Of a DNA stretch of 7,171 bases, positions 1 through 6,359 are shown one piece after another. Where the stretch lies: contig VBBV01000100.1 in NCBI GenBank assembly GCA_005883695.1, positions 1 to 7,171 on the forward strand. The letters are read 5' to 3'. The notes beneath the pieces are model-generated. The model did not search any database. It was not told the DNA's origin and saw nothing but the letters and a program-made list of their open reading frames with translations. Origin of the DNA: Candidatus Bathyarchaeota archaeon. Lineage in GTDB: Archaea > Thermoproteota > Bathyarchaeia > 40CM-2-53-6. Position 1 is the first letter of the stretch, and every line of letters begins with the position of its first letter. Made by a program: the position numbers and the translations under genes.

Positions 1-551
1 TAGTCTTCCGTTTCGGGAAGGATGCGGCTGATTCTGTCAAAGAGTTCGTAGCCCGCCGCGATCGAAGAGTGCGTCTCAACATCGTTCGTAGGTTGGCTCC
101 AGACCAGAATCTCCGCGGGAGCAAGTCGGACAACTAGTTGGAATCGTCCGTCTTCGGTGATCCAGTAGAGCGATTGGCCTGATTCGCCGGTGGAGTACCC
201 TAGCCAGCGGAAATTCTTGAACCATCGACCTTTCAGTTTGCACGTTAGGATGCCGGGGTCGATTCCTGGCGGGAGTTGGCCTCGAATAACGGGCTCTCCC
301 TCGTCAAGGTGGTGTGTCGTCTTTCTAGAGTGGTGTAGGACCTTGTATCCCTCGTCCGTCTTTAGGACTAAATTATCATCCTCAAGTCGTTTGAGAATTC
401 GCGTCAATTTCTCTTGGTGCAGTCCAAGCCTTCTCTTCATTCCCTGGAAACTATAGGTTGCGTCAGACTCGGATGATAGCATGTTCATTACGAGTGTCTG
501 ATCGTCTAGCGGTCTTGAGTCAAAGGATGCGCCGATTTCTGGAGAAGGCAA
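1..551 (-). CDS. Winged-helix DNA-binding domain protein, C-terminus at or past the left edge
   Basis: An uninterrupted minus-strand frame gives 183 residues. The two bases left at the edge are TA, so the next codon is either a stop or Tyr and the protein may end exactly at the edge. Residues about 17-72 look like a winged helix-turn-helix: a first helix (QTLVMNMLSSE), then helix-turn-helix FQGMKRRLGLHQEKLTRILK, then LEDDNLVLKTDEGYKV as the wing. MarR/ArsR-like archaeal regulators have this layout. Residues about 85-183 are Trp/Gly-rich (RWFKNFRWLGYS, SLYWITEDGRFQLVVRL) and match no family I recognise; they could be a ligand-binding or dimerisation domain. The TTG at 549-551 is chosen because an in-frame stop lies three codons upstream, a TATA-like element sits about 35 bases before it, and the next ATG (486-488) would cut into the first helix. 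It follows the reductase gene on the same strand by 60 bases. A role as transcription regulator is inferred from the fold alone. Confidence 0.72.
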   Translation of the reverse strand, partial: MPSPEIGASFDSRPLDDQTLVMNMLSSESDATYSFQGMKRRLGLHQEKLTRILKRLEDDNLVLKTDEGYKVLHHSRKTTHHLDEGEPVIRGQLPPGIDPGILTCKLKGRWFKNFRWLGYSTGESGQSLYWITEDGRFQLVVRLAPAEILVWSQPTNDVETHSSIAAGYELFDRISRILPETED

Positions 552-581
552 TCGCTTCTAAGTGGGCCTGTTCGCCGGCCC

Positions 582-591
582 TTATTTATTG
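582..591 (-). promoter_or_regulatory. TATA-like element for the winged-helix gene
   Basis: Read on the minus strand the sequence is AATAAATAAG, centred about 35 bases before the TTG start at 551. With the usual archaeal TATA-to-start distance of about 26 bases, transcription would begin near 560 and leave a leader of about 9 bases. It lies in the 60-base gap after the reductase stop codon, so this gene may have its own promoter even though it is collinear with the upstream gene. Confidence 0.4.
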
Positions 592-611
592 ACGATGTTA
601 CTGTTCGTGGT

Positions 612-2027
612 TTAGTGGAAACGGGCTCGGCCCTGAGCCAAGATCGAATCGACGTTGGCTTTCCAAGCGTCGAACTGCGCGGGGTCCTTCGGATAGTTCT
701 GGTATAGCTCGTTGAGCGCTCGCATCCTACTCATCGTGAACACAAGTCCACTGAACGCCTTGTACGACCCCAGACCTCTGAACAGTTTGACTATTTTCTT
801 GCCAGCCGAGAGATGGGGCATTTCTCCCAGCGATATCTCTGTGGCTTCGTCCGATGAGAGGAAGTGTCTCATTCCATAGTTGATCTGGTCGTTGTTGAGT
901 GTCTGCAAGTACATCCGAAATACTTCCAGCCCGGCTGTCTTGTTGCCGTAGTGATTGACGAAGTCTAGGTTGTACTGCCAAAGCTGTTTCTCGCTGAAAT
1001 CGTTCGCCTCGATCGCCTGCACAGCGGTTTCTCCGGCCATAACTCCGCCTATCAGTCCCGGGCCTATACCGCCGGCGCTGATAGGGTTGGGAAACCATGC
1101 TGCGTCTCCACAGATCATGTATCCGTTAGCTACGAGACAGTCGTTCTGGTGTCTAACCGAGACCTGCCATGACCCTGTTAGGTTGCTGTCATCGCTCAGG
1201 GGCTGAATATCCTTGAATCGGTCATCCGCCGCCAACCAATCTTTCAGGAGAGCACTGAGCGGCTTTGAGCTCCTCTTCTGCTGAATCCCCAGGCCAATGT
1301 TGACCTTGTCCTCGGATTTTGGAAAGAGCCAGAGATAGCCTCCAGGCGCTTTCTCCGCGTCGAGGTAGATGTCGCAGTGGAACGGTTCCACTTCAACGCC
1401 ATCCCGGAGTTTCGCGTTCAGACGCGCTGTTGGTTCTACATCGTCCTTGTTGATCTCTTTCTCAATATGACTCGGAATCGGAAGATTCCGGCGAAGCTTA
1501 GTGGACATCCCCGAGGTATCTATGATAAGTTTGGAGCGAATCTCGAACGGCTGGTTTACCCCAGGGCCGACTGTTTGCCCGTGCAACCCGACTATCGTTC
1601 CGTTCTCTTGAATTAACTCCGTTGCTTGGACATTGCCACGAAATTCAACGCCCGCTTTCAAAGCATCATCAAGTAATCGTTTTGCGAACTTTGGCCGATC
1701 GAGAACATATCCAGGACCCTCGAATGGAACTCTGACCTTCATGTCAGGGGAGTACACGTAGACGGCAGTTACCCTGTTCTCCATCTCGGGCTTGCCGTAG
1801 GTGGTCCCGATGCGTTCGTGAATGTACTTGATGTGATGTTCCCCAACGGCGTCGCCACAAACCCAGCCTAGAACAGTTTTCTTACCCGCTTCGGTCGGCG
1901 GGTTTCGGTCCATGAGGAGAACGCTAACGTTGCCTTTGCCCTTCAGCGCGATTGTGCCGGCTGTCATACAGCCCGCTATGCCGGCGCCAACAACTACTAC
2001 GTCCCAGTTTTCGGCCAAATTCTTCAC
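612..2027 (-). CDS. Geranylgeranyl reductase family FAD-dependent oxidoreductase
   Basis: 471 residues, a usual length for archaeal GGR-family enzymes, which reduce double bonds of geranylgeranyl chains in membrane lipids or quinone tails with FAD as cofactor. Visible features: the N-terminal Rossmann dinucleotide-binding motif VVVVGAGIAG (residues 10-19) with acidic D40 at the end of the second strand; the family segment around C57 (WVCGDAVGE); the signature YLWLFPK (231-237, pattern Y-x-W-x-F-P) followed by VNIGLG; and the second FAD-contacting motif with G307-D308 followed by PNPISAGGIGPGLIGG. The C-terminal 130 residues are helical and less conserved. The start is GTG at 2025-2027; an in-frame TAG lies five codons upstream and there is no clear Shine-Dalgarno. 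It is transcribed divergently from a UbiA prenyltransferase, which fits polyprenyl metabolism. Substrate cannot be assigned: membrane lipid precursor, menaquinone tail or free prenyl diphosphate are all possible. Confidence 0.9.
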   Translation of the reverse strand: MKNLAENWDVVVVGAGIAGCMTAGTIALKGKGNVSVLLMDRNPPTEAGKKTVLGWVCGDAVGEHHIKYIHERIGTTYGKPEMENRVTAVYVYSPDMKVRVPFEGPGYVLDRPKFAKRLLDDALKAGVEFRGNVQATELIQENGTIVGLHGQTVGPGVNQPFEIRSKLIIDTSGMSTKLRRNLPIPSHIEKEINKDDVEPTARLNAKLRDGVEVEPFHCDIYLDAEKAPGGYLWLFPKSEDKVNIGLGIQQKRSSKPLSALLKDWLAADDRFKDIQPLSDDSNLTGSWQVSVRHQNDCLVANGYMICGDAAWFPNPISAGGIGPGLIGGVMAGETAVQAIEANDFSEKQLWQYNLDFVNHYGNKTAGLEVFRMYLQTLNNDQINYGMRHFLSSDEATEISLGEMPHLSAGKKIVKLFRGLGSYKAFSGLVFTMSRMRALNELYQNYPKDPAQFDAWKANVDSILAQGRARFH

Positions 2028-2035
2028 GACGTTAG

Positions 2036-2052
2036 GAGTCTATCGTGGACTC
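2036..2052. repeat. Short inverted repeat before the reductase start
   Basis: GAGTC and GACTC flank a 7-base spacer, 9-25 bases before the GTG start of the reductase gene. It could be a small operator or a leader hairpin. A 5-base arm is short enough to occur by chance. Confidence 0.2.
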
Positions 2053-2105
2053 TCGAACACGCTTTAGCCTTTTGCCCCTTAACCAAGCCAATCTCGGGAA
2101 TTAGC

Positions 2106-2113
2106 CTTATATC
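2106..2113 (+). promoter_or_regulatory. TATA box for the prenyltransferase gene
   Basis: CTTATATC is a good archaeal TATA match, centred about 48 bases before the ATG at 2158. Transcription would start near 2135 and leave a leader of about 20 bases. Just downstream, ACCTC and GAGGT (2114-2118 and 2123-2127) form a short inverted repeat around CGGC, placed where a repressor could block RNA polymerase loading; this last point is inference. Confidence 0.5.
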
Positions 2114-2157
2114 ACCTCCGGCGAGGTCGGCTTTTCGAAACAGAGAGATAGCCTGCA

Positions 2158-3135
2158 ATGTCATCCAACCTAAGCGTCGACGCGAAAAAGCCACCTTTCA
2201 TTGGCTTGTGGCTCAAAGCGATGCGGGTCCCGTTCTTGCAGGCGACCTTCGTGCCTGTCATACTCGGGGGCGTCGTCGCCTGGGAGACACTGCACCTGTT
2301 CAGCTGGTCTACGTTCTTGCTCACATTGCTCGGCGCGAGTCTGATCCAGATCGCTAGTAACATGTTCAATGACTATTTCGAGTTCAAAAGTGGAAATGAT
2401 CTCCAAGTCAGACACCAGAACCCGTTCGCCGGGGGAGGAAGAATACTAACAGCGGGCCTGATTCGGCCATCAACCCATCTGATCGTATCGACCTCTTGCC
2501 TAATCCTTGGATCGCTCATAGGATTCTACCTTATCTTTGCATTGGGACTGTACCAATTGTTCTGGTTTGGACTGATCGGTGTCATATCCACTTACTTCTA
2601 CGTCGGCCCTCCCTTCAAACTGGCTTACCGTGGAGTCGGAGAATTTCTCGTCGGCCTCAACTTCGGGCCTGTAATGACCCTCGGCTCCTACTACGTTCAA
2701 ACAGGGTCCCTTGCATCGGCAACAGTACCGCTACTTGCGTCTATTCCTGTTGGACTCCTAATCGCTGCGGTCTTGTGGATCAATGAATTTCCCGATATGG
2801 ACGCGGACAAAGCTGTTGGAAAGAAGACTCTCGTCTTGAGGCTAGGCTACCTCAGATCTGTCGCCGTCTACGTCGGACTGCTGGCGACCTCATACTTTCT
2901 ACTCCTCCTCTACGCGGTTCTGAAGGTGTTCATCTCCTTCCCAATCACAAGCTTCGCAACGCTCACTGCGTTGTTCAGTCTACCGTTTGCTTTGAAGGCA
3001 GTCAGGATACTGAGGGCTAACTACAAAGATCCGCACGCGATAATACCCGCGAACGCTAACACGATAATTCTCCACCTGGCCTTCGGCGTCCTCGCGATCG
3101 TCGGCTTTGTAATCGGGGGACTGGCCGGGCTTTAG
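2158..3135 (+). CDS. UbiA-superfamily prenyltransferase, MenA-like
   Basis: 325 residues forming an integral membrane protein with about nine hydrophobic helices. UbiA-family enzymes transfer a polyprenyl group from its diphosphate to an acceptor, using Mg-bound aspartates. Both aspartate-rich motifs are present. The first is NMFNDYFEFKSGND at 68-81 (N68, D72, D81); the second is NEFPDMDADKAVGKKTL at 209-225 (D213, D217, G221-K222). The stretch NPFAGGGRILTAG (88-100) after motif 1 resembles MenA-type enzymes (1,4-dihydroxy-2-naphthoate prenyltransferase) more than the archaeal lipid enzyme DGGGP synthase. YVGPPFKLAYRGVGE (148-162) is also conserved in the superfamily. The ATG start is preceded by a good TATA box and only a weak GAGAG. 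Divergent transcription from the geranylgeranyl reductase suggests a shared quinone or lipid pathway. Family is sure; the acceptor is inferred. Confidence 0.9.
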   Translation: MSSNLSVDAKKPPFIGLWLKAMRVPFLQATFVPVILGGVVAWETLHLFSWSTFLLTLLGASLIQIASNMFNDYFEFKSGNDLQVRHQNPFAGGGRILTAGLIRPSTHLIVSTSCLILGSLIGFYLIFALGLYQLFWFGLIGVISTYFYVGPPFKLAYRGVGEFLVGLNFGPVMTLGSYYVQTGSLASATVPLLASIPVGLLIAAVLWINEFPDMDADKAVGKKTLVLRLGYLRSVAVYVGLLATSYFLLLLYAVLKVFISFPITSFATLTALFSLPFALKAVRILRANYKDPHAIIPANANTIILHLAFGVLAIVGFVIGGLAGL

Positions 3136-3147
3136 CGACCCGGTCGC
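3135..3147. repeat. GCGACC-C-GGTCGC inverted repeat at the prenyltransferase stop
   Basis: Two 6-base arms with a single-base centre begin on the last base of the prenyltransferase stop codon and end 14 bases before the TATA-like element of the next gene. It could be a protein-binding dyad for the downstream promoter or a small 3' hairpin. No T-run follows directly, so a simple terminator is not well supported. Confidence 0.35.
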
Positions 3148-3160
3148 AGGCTCAGATCTT

Positions 3161-3168
3161 GTTATATT
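3161..3168 (+). promoter_or_regulatory. TATA box for the small protein and transporter operon
   Basis: GTTATATT is centred about 40 bases before the ATG at 3204. Transcription would start near 3190, giving a leader of roughly 12 bases without a Shine-Dalgarno, as in many archaeal near-leaderless transcripts. It is probably the promoter for the 54-residue gene and the MFS gene behind it. Confidence 0.5.
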
Positions 3169-3203
3169 CATACTATCAGCAAATCGGTTCTTGATACCGG
3201 GCG

Positions 3204-3368
3204 ATGGCGCGGACAAGTATGGTGGACACGGTGCAGAAACAGAACGCTAGCCTTGAGGATCGTGTGTTCAAGCTCAAGCTAGAATGGATGATGGCGAAGG
3301 ATGACAATGAGCGTCGTAGGATAAGCGAAGAGATCAGGCGTCTCATCCAGTCGACACCTTCAAAATAG
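3204..3368 (+). CDS. Small charged helical protein, 54 residues, unrecognised
   Basis: ATG at 3204 to TAG at 3366-3368 encodes 54 residues. The sequence from about residue 17 (LEDRVFKLKLEWMMAKDD) through NERRRISEEIRRLIQ (35-49) is strongly amphipathic and alternates acidic and basic residues, which predicts one or two helices, perhaps a helical hairpin or short coiled coil. There is no membrane segment, no cysteine and no zinc motif. Support for a real gene: a TATA box at the right distance, a soluble, charged composition that non-coding DNA rarely gives, and a 9-base gap to the following transporter start, indicating co-transcription. An alternative ATG exists at codon 6 (3219). I recognise no family. 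It could be a regulator or partner of the adjacent transporter, or an independent small protein; nothing in the sequence decides this. Confidence 0.7.
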   Translation: MARTSMVDTVQKQNASLEDRVFKLKLEWMMAKDDNERRRISEEIRRLIQSTPSK

Positions 3369-3377
3369 CCCCTTTAG

Positions 3378-4592
3378 GTGGCTTCGCCATCTCGTGGGCG
3401 GGTCGTTACGGACCAGCGAATCGCTGTTAAACTATCAACCGCTCTCGCCTTCGGCCCGACTGGAATAATCTGGGCCTTTCTACCAATCCAGCTTCGCTCA
3501 CTCGGAGCATCCTTCTCGCTAATTTCCCTGGTCTCCTTTCTTCCCGCGATCGAGACCATCGTCCTCTCTCCAGTCTGGGGAGGTATTCTCGACAGGACCG
3601 GAAAGGGGAAGAGGATTCTCGCACTGTCGTTCCTAGTCCAAGCTGTCGGATTCACACTGTTCCCGCTTCTGCGGGACCCTGCACAGTTCGTGTTCGTGGT
3701 TGCACTAATGGGCCTCTTCTCCTCAAGCTTCATCCCCATCTTCGCAGCACTGGCGACCGACAAATCCTCCCAATACGGGCGAGCTATCGGAGAATTCTGG
3801 ACAGCAGCCTCACTAGGCTATGCATCAGCAACCCTCATCGGAGGAGTACTATTCCAATTCCTCAACCCAGTCTACCTCTATGCCCTAGGAGCACTTTTTG
3901 GCTACACAGGAATCCTTGTCGTTTCCTTCTTGACCAAAGAGGGTCTTACTATCGCGAGGTCTTCGATCCGTCCGGAGGGATATTGGAGTCTTCTCAAGCA
4001 ACGAAATGTCCTCATTCTCTGTGGAGTCTCAATTCTCGCGCTTATCTCATCTTCTTCCTTCAACAGTTTCTTCACAATATACCTAGTGGATTCTCTCAGC
4101 GGGTCCCGATTGATGGCCGGTCTTGCCGCAACCGCGACGACAGTCCTCGGTGCGATCGCTTTCCGGATAGTCGGTCCTCTTGATGATCGAATAGGCAGAA
4201 AGCCAATGTTCCTCTTGGGAGCTGTGGGCTATGCAGTCTATTTTGCAACGATCTACTTTGTCACTAACACTGTTGTGGTGACCATTTTGTGGACTCTCCC
4301 GATCTATCCGTTGATCCAGGCATCGGCTGCGGCGTTGATGTCAGACTACACTTCGATCGCTGACCGGGGAAAGGGATTGGGTATCCTTGAGTCAGCGATT
4401 AGTCTCGGAGGCGGCCTAGGACCCTTGATCGGAGGAGTAATCGCAGACGCCACTCAACTCCAGTCAGTCATTCTCTTCGCTCTTGCGGCAGCACTTGGTT
4501 CCGCTACGCTGTCACAACTCTTTTTGAGGGAGCAAGCTCACAGCCCACGAACTCTGAATTCTGAACACGTTAACCCGGCTCCGATTAAATAA
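3378..4592 (+). CDS. Major facilitator superfamily transporter (first of two)
   Basis: 404 residues with about twelve hydrophobic helices, the standard MFS size. The loop between helices 2 and 3 carries the MFS signature GGILDRTGKGKR (68-79: G68, D72, R73, G75). The equivalent loop in the second half carries LDDRIGRKP (268-276), so both halves keep the pseudo-repeat. RAIGEFWTAASLGYASATLI (135-154) fits MFS helix 5. MFS proteins move small solutes across the cytoplasmic membrane, usually with proton coupling; the substrate cannot be read from this sequence. Start is GTG at 3378, the only usual start codon before the first membrane helix (about residue 20). It is placed 9 bases after the small protein's stop codon, so they are probably one transcript. 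No clear Shine-Dalgarno is visible. The last 20 residues form a hydrophilic tail. Confidence 0.9.
   Translation: MASPSRGRVVTDQRIAVKLSTALAFGPTGIIWAFLPIQLRSLGASFSLISLVSFLPAIETIVLSPVWGGILDRTGKGKRILALSFLVQAVGFTLFPLLRDPAQFVFVVALMGLFSSSFIPIFAALATDKSSQYGRAIGEFWTAASLGYASATLIGGVLFQFLNPVYLYALGALFGYTGILVVSFLTKEGLTIARSSIRPEGYWSLLKQRNVLILCGVSILALISSSSFNSFFTIYLVDSLSGSRLMAGLAATATTVLGAIAFRIVGPLDDRIGRKPMFLLGAVGYAVYFATIYFVTNTVVVTILWTLPIYPLIQASAAALMSDYTSIADRGKGLGILESAISLGGGLGPLIGGVIADATQLQSVILFALAAALGSATLSQLFLREQAHSPRTLNSEHVNPAPIK
4585..4592 (+). promoter_or_regulatory. Possible TATA box for the second MFS gene
   Basis: TTAAATAA overlaps the end of the first MFS gene. A start of transcription about 26 bases on, near 4614, would lie between the two candidate start codons (4602 and 4629) of the second MFS gene and would favour the later one. 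A+T-rich sequence at a stop codon can mimic this, so support is modest. Confidence 0.3.
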
Positions 4593-4601
4593 CCCCGATT
4601 C

Positions 4602-5837
4602 ATGCCGGCCGCTGCCGGAGAGCCCGAGATGAATCCCGAAGTCCAAGAGAAACGAGGATTCTTCTCCAAGATTCCTAGAAAACTAAAGTGGCTCATCGTC
4701 GCCCTTGTCTTCAACAATGTCGCGATAGGATACCTCCTCGTCTACCTAACTGCATTTTTCCCCGAACTGGGGATCAATGCGGGAGTCGTAGGACTTCTCC
4801 TCGGGCTGGAGGGCGCGATGGTTCTCCTCTCAATACCCCTTGGAATACTCTCCGACAGAAGAGGTCGAAAGAAACTACTCCTGATCGGGACCTCTCTGGT
4901 TCCTATTCCCATCATTCTAATCGCCCTCACGATAAATGTGGCCGTCTTGATCGTCGCAGCCATCATTCTTGGAATAGCTGAGTCCGCCGCACTTTCAACA
5001 TGGAACGCGATAATCGCTGACCAGACGAGCATAGAGAACCGAGACGCATCTTTCTCTCTCTCATTCATCATTGGTAACGGATCCATAGCGTTCGGGTTCC
5101 TCTTGCCAACACTGATTCCGACGCTCCAATCTCTGACAGGACTCAGCTCAATCATCATACATCAAGACCTACTTGTGTTAATGGGACTGGTCTCAGCCAT
5201 AACGCCGGTCTGGCTGTTTCGTATCCTCAAGGGCTACAAAGAAACACCTAACCCGAAAAAACTGATAAGAGGCAAGAATTTCCCGACTCTCCTCAAGTTT
5301 TCCGGGATCAACAGCCTCATCGGACTCGGAGCAGGGTTCATTATTCCGCTAATTCCGACGTGGCTTTTCCTCAAGTTCGGAACCCCGGACACGTTTAGCG
5401 GACCCTTGCTCTCACTGTCCAACTTGACAATAGCGCTCGCTGCTGTAGCGAGTCCTAGAATCTCTGGCCGGTTTGGATTAGTCAAAGCGATTGTCGCTAC
5501 GCAAGGATTCTCGACAGTCTTCATGCTGAGTCTAGCGCTCGTCCCGGACGTTAGACTGGCCGGCGGTCTCTACGTCATTCGAGCGGCTTTGATGAACATG
5601 GCGGGACCGCTGGGAGATTCCTATCTGATGGGGGTCATGTCCCAGGAAGAGAGGGGACTGGCGAGTTCTATCAATACTGTCGTTTGGAGAATTCCCAATA
5701 GCATAACCACGGTGATTGGCGGCTTGATCCTGGCAACAGGAAGATTTGACATTCCCTTCTATCTGGCAACCGTGTTCTATGTCATCTCCATCACGCTGTT
5801 CTATACACAGTTCAAGAGCATACGACCCCAGAGCTAG
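4602..5837 (+). CDS. Major facilitator superfamily transporter (second of two)
   Basis: 411 residues from the first ATG, with about twelve hydrophobic helices. The helix 2-3 loop has a textbook MFS signature, GILSDRRGRKK (81-91: G81, D85, R86, G88, R89, K90). A positively charged central linker (KGYKETPNPKKLIRGKN, 210-226) separates the two six-helix halves. The second half has a weaker repeat of the signature at SPRISGRFG (284-292). The protein is not closely similar to its upstream MFS neighbour, so this is not a recent duplication. Start is uncertain: ATG 4602 follows the previous stop by 9 bases without a Shine-Dalgarno, while ATG 4629 (codon 10) has GGAG 8 bases upstream and a possible TATA element at 4585; the nine residues between are Ala/Pro/Glu-rich and may be untranslated. 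Substrate unknown; co-expression with the first transporter is likely from spacing. Confidence 0.9.
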   Translation: MPAAAGEPEMNPEVQEKRGFFSKIPRKLKWLIVALVFNNVAIGYLLVYLTAFFPELGINAGVVGLLLGLEGAMVLLSIPLGILSDRRGRKKLLLIGTSLVPIPIILIALTINVAVLIVAAIILGIAESAALSTWNAIIADQTSIENRDASFSLSFIIGNGSIAFGFLLPTLIPTLQSLTGLSSIIIHQDLLVLMGLVSAITPVWLFRILKGYKETPNPKKLIRGKNFPTLLKFSGINSLIGLGAGFIIPLIPTWLFLKFGTPDTFSGPLLSLSNLTIALAAVASPRISGRFGLVKAIVATQGFSTVFMLSLALVPDVRLAGGLYVIRAALMNMAGPLGDSYLMGVMSQEERGLASSINTVVWRIPNSITTVIGGLILATGRFDIPFYLATVFYVISITLFYTQFKSIRPQS

Positions 5838-6345
5838 CGCACGATCGGCGCGAAGCATCTTTTTAGCCACCGGACAAGAGTCTAGACCAGAGGCAAGCAC
5901 TACGTCCCAAACCCATAGTCCCAGTACGACAATATCCCCTAGAGAGATTCTGAAAAAATACGACGTCATTGCAGTAGTGGGCGCTTCCAAGAACCCAGAG
6001 AAAGAAGCCTACACGGTACCCGCATACATGAAAGAACATGGTTACACGATCATCCCGGTAAATCCGACTGCTGATCAGATTCTAGACGAAAAAGCGTACA
6101 AGAGCCTCATGGAACTGCCCCCGGACTTGGCGAAAAAGGTGGATATCGTGGACGTCTTCCGTCCTAGCGAAGAACTTCCGCAGGTTGCACAGCAAGTGAT
6201 CGAGATGCGGCAGAAGTATGGTAGACCGTTTGCGTTCTGGGCCCAGCTCGGACTCGAAAACGAGGAAGCGAAGAAAATGCTATCAGCGAACAAGATCCCC
6301 TACGTGATGAACGCCTGCCTCAGAGTCGTTCACAAGCTCCTGTAA
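5779..6345 (+). CDS. CoA-binding domain protein (Rossmann fold, YccU-like); start uncertain
   Basis: The C-terminal 137 residues (from about 5932) form a complete CoA_binding_2 protein of the YccU/COG1832 type. A Rossmann glycine motif VIAVVGASKNPEKEAYTVP is followed by KEHGYTIIPVNP, VDIVDVFRP, then FWAQLGLENEEA and the C-terminal NACLRVVHKLL, where relatives often have MDRCL. Such proteins resemble the CoA-binding domain of acyl-CoA synthetases and succinyl-CoA ligase; their cellular role is poorly known. Family members usually have 10-20 residues before the first strand. Here no ATG, GTG or TTG exists in any frame between the end of the MFS gene (5837) and that strand. The coordinates use the nearest in-frame ATG (5779), which overlaps the MFS gene by 59 bases and gives an implausible Ser/Arg/Thr-rich 51-residue leader. 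An ATA start at 5932 would give the family's usual length. Product confident, start not. Confidence 0.82.
   Translation: MSSPSRCSIHSSRAYDPRASARSARSIFLATGQESRPEASTTSQTHSPSTTISPREILKKYDVIAVVGASKNPEKEAYTVPAYMKEHGYTIIPVNPTADQILDEKAYKSLMELPPDLAKKVDIVDVFRPSEELPQVAQQVIEMRQKYGRPFAFWAQLGLENEEAKKMLSANKIPYVMNACLRVVHKLL
5859..5866 (+). promoter_or_regulatory. T-rich element: possible terminator or TATA-like site
   Basis: A run of five T (CTTTTTAG) lies 22 bases after the MFS stop codon. Archaeal RNA polymerase often terminates on such oligo-T tracts, so it may end part of the transporter transcript. It could also act as a weak TATA-like element for the CoA-binding gene, placing a start of transcription near 5890. 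The two readings cannot be separated by eye. Confidence 0.25.
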
Positions 6346-6359
6346 CTGTCCCCCAGCGA

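Noticed and set aside
190..456. Open frame of 88 codons on the plus strand
   Set aside because: It lies fully opposite the winged-helix gene, whose product has a recognisable fold and good composition. The plus-strand product is Ser/Arg/Trp-rich without domain signs.
564..590. Plus-strand hairpin followed by TTATTTATT as an intrinsic terminator
   Set aside because: No plus-strand gene precedes it. On the minus strand the same A+T stretch is better explained as a TATA element.
727..1098. Open frame of 123 codons on the minus strand inside the reductase gene
   Set aside because: Arg/Gln-rich shadow in another frame of the reductase, which has clear family motifs across this region.
5532..5990. 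Open frame of 152 codons on the minus strand across the MFS end and CoA-binding start
   Set aside because: It is antisense to two recognisable genes, and its product shows no domain. I considered it because the CoA-binding gene lacks a start there, but the conserved domain on the plus strand is decisive.
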